Shown here piece by piece: positions 1 to 12,284 of a stretch of 64,000 nucleotides of DNA (position 1 is its first letter; each line of letters opens with the position of its first letter). The stretch is from Mesorhabditis belari (Eukaryota > Nematoda > Chromadorea > Rhabditida > Rhabditidae). The position numbers and the translations under genes are program-made. Location of the stretch: contig CAUEEP010000731.1 in assembly GCA_958450365.1 (NCBI GenBank), positions 310,001 through 374,000 of the forward strand, in the 5' to 3' direction. The notes under the pieces are model-generated. The model worked only from the letters and a program-made list of their open reading frames with translations. It was not told where the DNA came from and ran no database searches.

Positions 1-1559
1 CTCCTCATTGATCACGTCGAGTGTTGCCCAGAAACCACTATAATCAACTTGTTTCCTATCTTTGTTTCGGAAACTTTTTTTATGCAAACATAGAAACAGT
101 GAATTTTTCATGAGTTCATTGTTATAACAAATATTGGATACAGTAGAGCAAAAATGATTTGTATGAACTTCACTTTTTTAAGGTTAGTCAAATTGCAAGT
201 AGTTCAAATCCGATTTCGCAAAAAACCTATCAATATTTTGGTTCTATGCTCTTCAAGCATTCTCTATATTTGTTGCTAGATTGCTAGAGTGATCAAAGTT
301 CTTTAAGTTTGAACTTTACAAACACTAACTTTTGCATTAGACTTTTGACTAACAGAAAAAAAATCAGCAGATCACGAACCCCTGTTTGTTGACATTCCAA
401 TTATTTTTCGCCACTCCAACGGCTTTTATCAGCACTTGTCGAGCTTCTTGTGTTTGCTTTGACTAAAGACTTTTTAGTTATTCAATCGAAAGCATGTTGT
501 TCTTCAAATGCTCTTTTCAAACTCACACAAATGACCACATGTCCAATGACATTTTCACCTGGAAAGTAAATGGGTGGACATCGAGAAAAGTGAATGCAAA
601 AGTCCATCTGCTGAATTTCAGTTTTAAGCATTCAAAAGCTAAGCGAATAAAGTCAATGATTTGTATTACAGCAATTCAAAATTAGAAAAAAAATGAGACT
701 TAATATTTAGAAATTCCGCTTTTATTCGCCTAAAAAGAATAGTCACTGGAAAATCGACAGGCAACTTTCGCAATCCTCTCTTGATAAGGCATTTCCATGG
801 CTGTTTCTTTGCTCTTTTCTTCTCAGGATTTAAAACGTCATTCGAAAGTTGCGAAACAGATTTTCAATCTCAATTCTGAGCAAACTTCTTGTGATAAATT
901 CTTTCTGACTTCAGAATTCAGTTGATGATTTTCAAAGATCAAAAAAACAAAGCATCATTTATTTCAGCACTCCAAATTTCTCCGAATAATTGGGACGAAC
1001 GACATGCAGTTGACGGATGGACGGCAGATTTGCTCTTATGTGGACGGGTTGCTTCAACGTGATTGCTCTTTCGAAAACTCATCAACAGACTAAATTTTCT
1101 GAATTCGCCTTGAGTAGTCAGAAAATTCAGGTGACCACCAGATAATCCATCAATTTACTCGAAAATGTACCTGAGCGACGGAGAATGTCATCAAAAAGGC
1201 GATGAAAAAAAAGAAATTTTGTCAGTTCTTTTTCGAAGCAACACTTTCCAAAGGATTTTTATCGAAAAATGGCATAAAAATAGTGAAACCACTCGCCAAG
1301 ATAAATTAAAAAGGACTTCCGGGCAAGAAAAAGCGCTAACTTCATCAATTTCTACAAAGAAACCTTACTTCTACAATCAAAATAACGTTTTTTGATTGTT
1401 GAATTTCAGCTGGTAATGAAAGAAGCCTGAAGTTCTCGAAGAAATGGCTTGAGTTTCCAGGTGATGGATTTCATCAGGTAGTAGCTCGAAAAAACACTCA
1501 TTAAATTATGCCCAATTGGTTTCGGGCTCATTGCACACGGGATTTTAGAGGAATATTGG

Positions 1560-1662
1560 ACTTACCGATGTTTATGTTGAGTTTGCGAGGCGTAGTCTCG
1601 ACAACTAGCATGATATCTTCTTGTTTAAAGGCTCTTGAACTTGCCTTGAACTTGCTACAATT
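1560..1662 (-). other. Possible small exon conserved in both repeat copies
   Basis: On the minus strand, ATG at about 1612 opens a 16-codon frame ending in a good splice donor (GTAAGTCC). The same frame and donor recur in copy 2 near 3655-3697, with residues 2 and 6 changed and the rest kept (VVE.TPRKLNINIG). Conservation of frame and donor hints at a real exon, but no complete gene could be assembled around it. Not recognised. Confidence 0.25.
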
Positions 1663-1744
1663 TCCAGATGACTTAGAGAGTCATTGATTGTTTCTAAGTA
1701 CTTTAGCCTAAAAAGAAAAACCTTTAACAAAAGGAAAACGCCTG

Positions 1745-2333
1745 TGAAAAAGTCGTTTGATTTGTATTTTTGTAGCAAAATTGAGGCGACATTTTGTTGC
1801 TCTGGGTCAGCTCGTGAGGAGCCCATTTTCCAACTCGATTCTTTTCCCAAGTTTGTGTAAATAGTTTTTGATTGTCATATGGGATACTTCAAATATTTCT
1901 GCCAACTCACGAACGGTGAGTGTTGGGCAATCTTCAATTAAGGCGAGCAAGTCATCGTCGACCACTTCTGGAGGATGTCCTTGGTGTGGCTCGTCTACGA
2001 GGCTTTCATCGCCGCCTTGGAATCTTTGAAACCATCGTTGACATTGACGAATGTGTATACTTTCCTCTCGAAAAACAGTGATGATCGTGCGATGAGATTC
2101 AGCTGGTGATTTTCCTTGTTTAAAATCGTAGAACAATCGTAGAACAATGCGGAATTTTTTGTCCTCCTTTTTTTGCCAAAAAGCAAATGATGAAATTTGG
2201 AGCACTAAATGTTATTTATGTAGACACCTTTTACTTTGTATATATGCAAAAAAGAGGGAAGAAACGGCGCTTGAAATTACAAAAAACATGTTAAGTAGTG
2301 ACGCGTCATTATTAAGTTGCCAACCTAATATTT
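1745..2333 (-). mobile_element. Truncated mariner transposon (5' third)
   Basis: The minus strand encodes a mariner-type N-terminal DNA-binding region (2205 to 1807). It shows a first helix-turn-helix ending in CQRWFQRF, the linker DEPHQGHPPE, and a second helix-turn-helix (VRELAEIFEVSHMTIKNYL). The frame then shifts and continues for about 30 residues in the frame ending near 1750. There the sequence changes abruptly into the flanking tandem repeat, so the catalytic domain is missing. The 5' end at about 2320-2333 carries a mariner-like terminus (TTAGGTTGGCAAC on the minus strand). The fragment sits exactly between the two copies of the tandem duplication. Confidence 0.75.
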
Positions 2334-3835
2334 TCTTCAAGCATTCTCTATATTTGTTGCTAGAGTGATCAAAGCTTTTTGCGTCCTCTGAATTTTACAA
2401 ACACTAACTTTTGCATTAGACTTTTGACTAACAGAAAAAAAATCAGCAGATCACGAACCCCTGTTTGTTGACATTCCAATGATTTTTCGCCACTCCAACG
2501 GCTTTTATCAGCACTTGTCGAGCTTCTTGTGTTTGCTTTGACTAAAGACTTTTTACTTATTCAATCGAAAGCATGTTTTTTTTCAAATGCCCTTTTCAAA
2601 CTCACACAAATATCCACACGTCCAATGACATTTTCACCTGGAAAGTAAATGGGTGGACATCGAGAAAAGTGAATGCAAAAGTCCATCTGCTAAATTTCAG
2701 TTTTAAGCATTCAAAAGCTGAGCGAATAAAGTCAATGATTTGTATTACAGCAATTCAAAATTAGAAAAAAACTAAATGAGACCTAATATTTAAGAGAAAT
2801 TCCGCTTTTATTTGCGTAAAAAGAACAGTCACTGGAAAATCGACACGATTTTCGCAATCGTCTCTTGATAAGCTGTTTCCATGGCTGTTTCTTTGCTCTT
2901 TTCTTCTCAGGATTTAAAACGTCATTCGAAAGTTGCGAAACAGATTTTCAATCTCAATCCTGAGCAAACTTCTTGTGATAAATTCTGACAGTTGATGATT
3001 TTCAAAGATCAAAAAACAAAGCATCATTTATTTCAGCACTGACTCCAAATTTCTCCGAATAATTGGAACGAAATACATGCAGTTGACGGATGGACAGCAG
3101 ATTTGCTCTTATGTGGACGGGTTGCTTCAACGTGGTTGCTCTTTCGAAAACTCATCAACAGACTAAATTTTCTGAATTCGCCTTGAGTAGTCAGAAATTC
3201 AAGTTACCACCAGATAATCCATCAATTTACTCGAAAATCTACCTAAGCAACGGAGAATGTCATCAAAAAGGCGATGAAAAAAAAGAAATTTTGCTTTTGC
3301 ATTTTGTCAGTTCTTTTTCGAAGCAACACTTTATAAAGGATTTTTATCGAAAAATGGCATAAAAATAGTGAAACCACTCACCAAGATAAATTGAAAAGGA
3401 CTTCCGGGCAAGAAGAAGCGCTAACTTCATCAATTTTTACAAAGAAACCTTGCTTCTACGACCAAAATAGCGTTTTTTGATTGTTGAATTTCAGCTGGTA
3501 ATGAAAGAAGCCTGAAGTTCTCGAAGAAATGGCTTGAGTTTCCAGGTGATAGATTTCATTAGGTAGTAGCTCGAAAAAGCACTCATTAAATTATGCCCAA
3601 TTGGTTTCGGGCACATTGCACACGGGATTTTAGAGGAATATTGGACTTACCAATATTTATGTTGAGTTTGCGAGGCGTAATCTCGACAACTGGCATGATA
3701 TCTTCTTGTTTAATAACTCTTGAACTTGCCTTGAACTTGAAAAATTTCCAGATGATTTAGAGAGTCATTGATTGTTTCTAAATACTTTAACCTAAAAAGA
3801 AAAACCTTTAACAAAAGGAAAACGCCTGTGATAAT

Positions 3836-5362
3836 ACACAAAAAAGTAACATTCATGTTTGCAAATCTTCCTGTTTTTTCATCAAAAAAAAACACAAAAA
3901 GAGAAGAATTTGAATCCAATTTATTGGTTGATCTAGATTTTTAAATTTCTGGTTAAGCTTGTTAATCTTTGTTGAATGTTGAATTCTACTTGCTTTCGTA
4001 AATAAATCATTGAAAAATGTTTATTTAATGCGTGATAATCACCTTGTATTTTTCGGGTTTTGGCGATGTAAATGGCAAAAGCTACTATCGAAAAAATAAT
4101 GCCCTCGGGACTACTATTACGGCTTTTATGGTATTCCTGAATATGATATCTTATAGATACACGTATAGAACTTAGAGAACTTGAGAACTTAGAGAACTTA
4201 TACGTCTACATCTTGAATATTAGAAAAGGCAAACTTCTAGAATTGCATAGAACTGAATTAGAAAAATATCGGAGAAGATGGTCGTGGGGAGGTTGAATAC
4301 AATCTTGAATACAAATAGGCTTTACATCGACTTTACACAAACAAGAGAAGATTTATAAAACCTAAACTCTTCAGCAGCAACAAAGATCGAGATATTTGAA
4401 AGACAAAACCGCAGTTTCGCCTTTTTCATTTTTTTTTAAAAATAAGCTCACGTTTTTGGAATAAAAATTTTAGAAAAATTGTATGTAATTTAAGATAACG
4501 ACGATTTGTGCGTTTTCTCCGGACAAAGAAGGGAGAGGGGGTGGGGTGCGAGCGGATCAAAGCAGAAGGACTTTGTAGATGCTGTACATTTCCTAAAAAT
4601 TGCTGAATGAATGACTTTTAGAATTTAGGAGGCCAGCCTTGCCTATCGTTCGGTTTTCTCGGCAAACATAGAGACAATCGACTGGATCCAGGCGATCAAA
4701 AGTGATCACTAATTCATTTTGAGTCAACTTTTTAGCGGGCATGCGGAAAGAACAAACAGAGAATGAGCATTCCTGGAAGTTCCGTGATAAAGTTTTCACA
4801 GAAACCTTCTCTAAAACCTTGGAGGTTACGGTCAACGATCACCATAAAAAGCGGCTTCTTTGGGTCATCCTCGTTCGACGAAAAGCGGAAATAGTCACAT
4901 TTTAAGAAGCTACGTTCAAATTTTAATTTTTTTATCCCAAGATTCCAATGTTTCGAATTTTATGATTTTTTTATGAAGAAGTATTATATTTTGTGATGCC
5001 ATCTTTGGACACGAAATGTACAAGGATGCACAAACAAACTAGTATCCAATGGGCTGCTCGAAATTGTTGAATCCGAAATCCTCGTACACTTTCCCGATCC
5101 CATCGTTTTTCGTCCTCAACTCGATTTTGGTGAAACGGGTCGGCGTTTAAACATTTATCATGGTGTTCGATATAAAAAATGATTGATTACTCCGTAAAAA
5201 TTTGAAATTTATCACATGAAACAGAAAATTATACTAAAAATTGAGTTTGCAAGTCGCTTTTAGTCTAAATTATGAGGTAAACGAGAAGAAGGAAGCTTAT
5301 CAGTCATTCAATTAAGGTCAACAAATGGGCGTTGTTTTGAGAATAAAAGTACCCGTTGTCTA
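3836..5362. other. Intergenic region with a possible lectin 3' relic
   Basis: No intact gene is visible. On the minus strand at 4593-4835 a frame contains CSFRMPAKKLTQNE, which resembles the last exon of the lectin gene ending at 7894 (CKMPAKTLTQQE). This may be a decayed lectin 3' end. The final 80 bases are the upstream region of the lectin gene. Confidence 0.35.
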
Positions 5363-5401
5363 ATGTATTTCCAAGTGAAATCAGTTCATTTGACTCAAGA
5401 C

Positions 5402-7894
5402 ATGTCCAGTTTTTTGAGATTTGCCTTTATCTTTTTCACTTCGTTCACTCTTTCTCCCGGTCTCCTCTACTGTCCGCCGGGCTCCTTTCAAATCCCTAGC
5501 GAGAAAGTCTGTGCATTTGCGATTCAAGAATGTGAGTGTCTGTGTATTTATGAGCGTTCCCAAGTAATTTCACCCAAAGTTTGCTTTCAATTAAAGTATC
5601 AAGAAAGAAACGTCTCCTATTCTTAACACAGCCAGTAACTTTCTCAAGAAGGGCAGAAAGAAAGAAGAAAGAAAGAAGAAAGAAAGAAACCCCAAGAGGA
5701 AAGACCCCTCTAGGAACACTTAAACAAATTCTAAAAGCAAAAATAAAACTTTTCAGCTCAATTCTACCACAATGCTGCAAAAAAGTGCATCTCATTGGGC
5801 GGGATGACGGCCAAGATTCAGAATCTCTATGAGAATTCAATGTTCTTCGCGGTGATTGCTCAAAGTTTTAACCAAAAAATGGATACAAATTGTTCATCTT
5901 TAAGATTTCTCGAATCGAGCTCCGTATATTGGCGTCGAACGGCACAAAAATGCGAATGTCTGGACGTATTCGGATGGATCACCGCTCACCTACCAAATAT
6001 GGGCACAAGGTAAAAGAAATGTGGAAATTTAAGTGGCAATTCAAACACTGCTTTTTTGTAGGTGAACCGAATGCCAGCGGAGACAAGGTCTGCGCCATAA
6101 TGTCCCCGGAGAACGGGCAATGGAAAGCCGCCGAATGCTCAACAGATCGACCATTCTTTTGTACAATGGTCGGCCATGGTGAGTGACTTTATGCGCACAG
6201 AAGAAAATGATGTATGATATTTTGGTATCTGTAAACAAAAAGATTACTTCAGATGGTCCATGTCCACCGAATTGGATCTACTATGCGGCGACCAAGTTCT
6301 GCTACTATTTGCAGGTTTTCGATAATATACCGTATTCTCTCTAATAGTATTCCGGTCAAGGAGGGGGTTGAAAAAATAGTAGTGCGCACTACTATTAGAG
6401 AGAATACCGTTAATGTTTTTTAGTTTTGAGTTTGGGTTTATTTTTGATTCCTCCAGTGTAAACATCCTTTTTAGTATTGAATTTTGCAACCTTTATCACC
6501 AAATTTTGTGGAAAGAATTCATTTGCAAAATTACTTCAAAAACAGCTTTTCCTTTTCGAAATTGTTTGCACAGATTTTTAGCGAAAAACAAATTTCATTG
6601 CTTTTGATAAAAGGTTTTGATAGTGAAACTGTTTTGTGTAAGAAAAATGAAAAGCAATTGTCAATAATGTCAATAACATATCCATTGTTTCACAGCTTTA
6701 CAAGAAAATTTTTGAGTAGATTTCTAATGGAAACTGGAACTGGAAAACTATAATACAATGGGACCTCGTTAATGGTTTGTGAAAGGAAATTTGAAAAAGC
6801 GGATCACAACCGAAAACACAAAACTTGAAAAGCCTAGAATCCGTTAATGTAGAATCCGTTTATCGAGGTTTCAATGTAGTGACAGTTATTCCCGAACTGA
6901 ATCTTTCTTTTAGCCCTTCACCTTCTATGACAATGTCCATTGGCAACTGTACAACTTCGACACAGCCGAAGCTCGATGCAAAGCAATGGGAGCTCATCCG
7001 ACCTCAGTGCATTCGGCTGTTGAGAACAACTTTTTATTCGGTAGGCTTTGGCTACATCCCATTCCGCCGTGAGATTCTTATTTTTACGATTTCTAAAACT
7101 TTTTACTACTTTGAAACCTAGAAAACAGCGAAAACGAATAGGCTTAGAGAGAGTTAGGCCCTTTTTCTGCCGTACAGTGCTGTACAGTACAATCGACAAC
7201 CTTGAGGTGTTTTAGAGCTTAACTCGACAATAAACATAGATTCAACAAGATTGAAGAAAATTTCAAATGCAACTCAGATATAATCGCCTCAAATGTGAAC
7301 GCTTCTCTTGTGCAAGCCGCTTCTGACGGAATTCATTCTTGCTGGCAGCAATGGGCTTGGATTGGTCTCTTCGGAACGGGAGCCAAGATGAATGGATATT
7401 GGACTGATGGGACACCGGTTGATTGGACGGGCGTCGATCCACCGAATGCCCAAAACTATTCCTATGTGGTGAGATGTTGAACGTTGAAACATCGTTGAAT
7501 CTGATCTGAACCAAACTAACAGCACTGTACAGATACAAGGCGGCTTATAACGAATCACATATTTTTTTCCTGAGTGGACTGACTTTGAAAATTCCAATAG
7601 CTGTAATTGTTAGAAAGTGACTGAATTGTTGGATATTCTTTTTTGTCAGACGTTTGTGAGATCTTCTACTATGCAAACGAGTTAATGCGTATATTTTTCT
7701 TATTAATTTTTCTATACTTTCAGATGAGCAATGATCCTTCATGTCCATATCGGCAATGGGGATGCGCCAATCCGGGAAATCGTTACGCGCGTTACATCTG
7801 CAAAATGCCGGCAAAAACCTTGACTCAACAAGAAGAAAAAAAACTGAGAAACTATATCGTGGACAATGATAACCATCCTGTGCATGTTTATTGA
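5402..7894 (+). CDS. Secreted C-type lectin, two CTLDs
   Basis: I assemble eight exons with consistent phases: 5402-5531, 5757-5864, 5905-6009, 6062-6178, 6253-6314, 6914-7040, 7278-7468 and 7724-7894, giving 336 residues. Residues 1-20 are a hydrophobic signal peptide. The in-frame ATG at 5363 would put 13 polar residues before it, so 5402 is preferred. CTLD1 runs from CPPGSF through WTYSDGSPLTYQIW to CSTDRPFFC. CTLD2 runs from CPPNWIYY through GYWTDGTPVDWT to ARYIC. Neither domain has a clear EPN or QPD calcium/sugar motif, so sugar binding is unproven. Nematode lectins of this kind are often expressed in gut or epidermis and respond to microbes; that role is inferred. Intron 1 holds a GAAA-rich microsatellite (about 5655-5697). 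Confidence 0.9.
6332..6411. repeat. Small palindromic MITE in lectin intron 5
   Basis: About 17 bp (GTATTCTCTCTAATAGT) recur inverted at the two ends of an 80-bp segment, with a second palindrome (TAGTAGTGCGCACTACTA) inside. The end sequence (ACCGTAT... and ACTATTAGAG) resembles the ends of the pogo-like element at 45447, suggesting a related short non-autonomous element. Confidence 0.55.
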
Positions 7895-9204
7895 AGTAAC
7901 TGTGCACATATATTCCTGTATATTGAGCTTGTATAGTTTGAAAATAGGTTACACAAAAGCGTGATTCTAAAGCATGGATAAATCCGACAATAGAGTTTTA
8001 AAAGTGTTCATTTCAAACGCAGTACAGTGTGCCCAAAAAAGATAATCTCAACCATGACTTTTTGTAATATCTCCCTCAAATTGAATTTTTGATCAAAAAG
8101 ATGATAAAATTAGAAATTCCCATCTAAGTTTACTAAAGATCGTATTGGCTTTGAATTTTAGGGTGATTTTAGGTGATTTTAGGTGATGGGTGATGATGTT
8201 TAGTCCATCTTTCGAACCTGATTTAGATTTTTACAACGGCTACTGGTTTCAAAGAACTTGTGTATTCCTGGGCGTATCTGCGTCAGAACATCAGCCTTGT
8301 CGTGTTAATTGCCTAAACCACAACAAAAATGCAACAAATTTTGAAAAGAACAGTAATCTATAGGATTGAAAAATTGAAAAATATGCTGGTAGAGCTGACT
8401 TGTAACCGGTAAAGAACGTTTCCATGATCTTCTTTTTATGAAAACCCTTCATGTCTTATTTTTCTTGATACTTTTTGATGCACTGGCAGAATAAAGTTGT
8501 TAAAGTACAGTATTTGAACAACATAAACATTTTCTTCAAATGTAATTTCCTCAAGCAACATTTATTGGCTGAGCCTCCTCCTGTTCAGTTTAAATCTTGT
8601 CTCCTTGAATTGTCAAATGATCAAAGAAAGAATAACAGTTCGACTACTTGGTCATCTCTCTCTGTCAGAGACAACGATACAAATGCGAAGGTACATCTAA
8701 TGGCTTTCTATCCCGTAGGCCACGAGTTACTTGTTCCAATATCCATCAAAGTGTACTGCCTAAATTTTCTTTTATAAATCTTGTTACTAAATTTTATATT
8801 TAGACTGTGGCAAGTTCTTTTTCCCTCCAATTTTTAAAGAAAACTATGGAAATCACAAAATAATAACGATAAATGTTGAGTGATTTATCTCAATTAGCAC
8901 AATAAAAACAGTTTTTTTTTGCTGAAAATATAAAACTAAAGCCACGCTTATTTGTCTCTTTTCACTCGTTTCGATAATCTTTTTCGAAAAACAGTGTTCA
9001 ATTTTCAAAATAATGAGAGTGTTTATACAAACGAAAAACACGTTCAAATCCATCAAAGTTTTCTCTTTATCTTTAAACAAAAGTTTATTTAGTTTAATTG
9101 AAACTAGGCGAAGTTTTGGTAAAAACTCTTCACCTAGGAAACCAAGGGAAACGAAAAACACTTTCATTTAGGAAGTCTCTTGATCATCTTATCTTTTCTG
9201 TGCA
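7895..9204. other. Intergenic, no gene seen
   Basis: AT-rich sequence with only short, unrecognised open frames on both strands. A short degenerate tandem (GGTGATTTTA repeated) lies near 8160-8195. No RNA gene or transposon end was recognised. Confidence 0.5.
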
Positions 9205-12200
9205 ATGACAAACGACTTAACGAAGGACGAAATAAGGTTAAAATTTATCCCTGAGCTCTTAAAATCATTTTAATTCCCAGTTCCGAGAGCAACATCCCAA
9301 ACGTATCGGACGAAGAGTTGCAATTTCGTCAGCAGATCATCGACTATGTAGCCCTAATCGAGCACTATCCTGATTCAAAGCAGTTAAACAATATTTCGGC
9401 CGAGCGAGTCCTTTGTTGTGCACAACAGGGCTGTTTCGATGGTTGGTATCCAGGTTAATCATTGTATAAAATCCCTTACAGATCTGCAATTTAGCCGAGA
9501 ACCGCGAACGGAGGGCGGAGGAACTTCAGCAGAAACTCGTCGACAAAATGTTGTCGAGTCGCGGATGCCGCATCGAGAATCTTGTCTACAATTTGAATGC
9601 TCCCAACTCATTGTACGACTTGCCCGACGACGGGTGGTTGCACTCGGAGTTGCGCGAAACGATGTCCAATTCGGACGATCGAGCCGACTGGAACCCAAAC
9701 AAGCGAATTGAGCGCTACACAGGGTTACGTGCCGTCGAGTTTGATTATAATCGAGCGAAGATTCAAATTTTTGCCGACAAGTACGATCCCGAAAAGTCCG
9801 ACCGGCCGTGTTTGTTCACCAGTCTTGATGTGGCAGAACTGCTTTGTATGGGAGAGCTCCAAACCGGACCGTCGTTGAGGTAACGTTAAACAGACATAAA
9901 TCCTGTAAGCAGGCTGTGGCCAGCGAGTGTCTGTATGTCTGCTACCAAGCTTTAAGCTCATCAGTTGAGTCATATACTTACTTTTTTGTTGCCTTATTGC
10001 CTTATTTCCGAAATTTGGCGTACAGTTTCCAGTCGCTTATCCACCTAATTTTCTATAACTTCCAGTATGGGCCCCGTGGATCCCAAGATGGGCGACTTAC
10101 CCTTCCAGCGTGTAACCTTCTCTCCGTCCTATATGTATTCGTCACGGTTGATGCGCTGCATGTTTATCTGTGACTATATTCTTAAATGGATGGTGACCGG
10201 TTCGGAGATCCAATTTAAACCGGACTCAAAGACGGGCAAATGGTTTGAGACTAGATCGATTAAGGACGGACTTTTGAAACACTTGCCGCCTCAATTGCAC
10301 GTGAGTTTTTACAGAAAATGAAATGACTCATTTCTTTAGGCATTGGTTGCTGAGTTTCGCGATGTTTGGACAAAGGTAGGCTGTCATCGAGTTTGGTTCG
10401 AGTCGGAGCGTGTGCCGATCTTCGAGGATGTTAACGAGGATTCAAACAAAGAAACCCACTACTTTGGTGACATGCGAATGCTTTTCAAACAACAGAAACA
10501 GAATGTCGATGACAGTGGTCAGATGGTGGATGTGGATGACGATGAGGGATGACCTTGTTATGTCTTCAAAAAAGAGGTCCTTTAGAATTCAAGTTTTTAG
10601 AATTAGAAAAAATATTTTTAGCAATCAATGTGGAACAGTCGACCGGATGAACGCAAAGCTTTTGTTGTTGTTCTAGACTGTTCGGCGAACATTGTGTCCT
10701 ACGAGTGCACATTTTGGGATTCCATTTCGAGCGACAAGCCCGTTGCTAAGTTTAATGTGTTGGACAACGATGATGACGAGCTTTTACCCTTGCTTCGTCG
10801 CCTCACCCAATTCGAGACGACAAAACACGGGCTGGTGTCGACGAAAAAGTTTGTGGCTAAATGTAACACCGAGGACGACCGAGAAGATAAAACAAATGAG
10901 CGCATCGAAACTGTTTACAAGGTGCTGCGAGTTGCGTGTCAACGTGTCGGCTTGGAGCACGGCTACTCGCCGCTCTACTGCTTTGTAAATATGATGACTG
11001 ACAGGTTTGTGTTCGCTCTAAACATATTTGGGATAGACAACGGAAAATTCGAAATTAGTACGTCACTTTACAAGTGTATAGATCCAGATAGGTACATAAA
11101 ATAAGTCAATAAGTTACTTCAAGTTATGATCTCCTCGCTCAACACATTCCGGAGTTCGGGCGTCTACGCGAATTGTCCAAACTTGTCGCTCTTGTCAAAT
11201 TAATGGCAAGTAGGCGACGCGAACTCGTTGCCGAAGCAGATAAAGCAGCGGCTGCACAACGCTGGCCGAAACGGTTCTTCACTTCGAGTTCGGAGCGCAA
11301 ACGGTTGGTGGCCTTCAACAAAGCGCTCGCAGAGATGCATTTCGGCTTGCGAATGGATGACAATTTTTCGACAATCGAACAAGAAGTGATTATAAGTACT
11401 AATACCAAAATACTAATAAGTAATACTAAACTTTTTTTTGCTTTTTAAAGATCGAGCTGAGCCCGTTTCTATATTCTGGAAAGTTTTTAGCGAGAAATCC
11501 CTAACAGAGTCCCGAAAAACTATGAAATATGAATTTTAGGAAAAATGCGGAACTTGTTACTGGGTACCTGCCTTCCAATTTGATCCAAATGTGCTGCAGA
11601 ATGGAGATGGAACGACCATGCAAAGACCAGATTGGATTTACGGCGGTACCAGTATGGAGCGTGAAGCTAAACGAGTTAAGCTTGCAAACCAGGTGCCTTG
11701 TCGCGTCTGTAGTCTCTAAAGTCTTTGTTTAGATACGCGAGAATAGATTCCAGGGGATCCGAGCTGAAAACTATGTGCTGGAGCAGTTAATGCAGGAAGA
11801 GGGGACGTACATATGTCCGCAGGTTAGACTCGGATCACGGGCGGATGGCACAGCACGTGTGGCTGACTTCATCGTTGTTCGCCCCGTTGTCACAGTGGAT
11901 GCTAATGGAGAAACAGTGGGTTCAGTTTTTTGAAAGAAAGCCTACTAAATATTAGTCAACTGTTAAGAAGTATAAAATTTTCAGACAACTTCATTACCAC
12001 TTGGTAGCATCGAAATAATTGAAGTGAAATCGGGCAACGCACACCGTGATTCCACACAACTCGCCGTCGATCAATGGCACCAAGTGAATAATCTCATTGC
12101 AACAGTCGAGAAAAACCTACGTGATCCATCGCTCTTCAAAGATTACAGCACTAAACAACCGCAGTCGATCAAACACAAAGTGGACTCGCGTAGATACCTC

Positions 12201-12284
12201 CTCTTGCCCATAAAAGGCCATGGTCTTAAGCGGATTGATCCGCCCACTCCGGGAAGCTATTCCCGGCTGCCGGTCGGCATTTAA
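9205..12284 (+). CDS. Unrecognised 777-residue protein with PD-(D/E)XK-like C-terminus
   Basis: Eleven exons join with consistent phases: 9205-9236, 9281-9453, 9495-9879, 10066-10300, 10340-about 10525, 10622-11004, 11124-11395, 11451-11482, 11540-11692, 11733-11915 and 11985-12284. Two boundaries are uncertain: exon 2 could end at 9441, and exon 5 could end at 10531. There is no signal peptide or membrane segment. The middle has a segment SYDLLAQHIPEFGRLRELSK followed by a charged helical stretch. Near the C-terminus, RVADFIV, then IEIIEVKSG and a conserved-looking Gln form the D...ExK...Q spacing of PD-(D/E)XK nuclease folds, as also seen in bacterial polymorphic-toxin nucleases. Coding GC is higher than in the surrounding DNA. 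The function is unknown; the nuclease assignment is an inference from one motif. Confidence 0.8.

Larger units (their letters stand above)
250..3835. repeat. Tandem duplication, two 1.5 kb copies
   Basis: Copy 1 is about 250-1745 and copy 2 about 2335-3833, an offset near 2085 bp. They are close to identical with scattered substitutions and small indels, for example a 4-bp insertion in each direction near 1070 and 3050. Short open frames such as those at 494 and 2573 recur in both but resemble no family. The first 250 bases of the window hold no feature I can support. Confidence 0.85.

Noticed and set aside
5381..5840. Minus-strand frames over the first lectin exons
   Set aside because: The plus strand has a signal peptide, correct splice phases and CTLD motifs; the others are chance frames.
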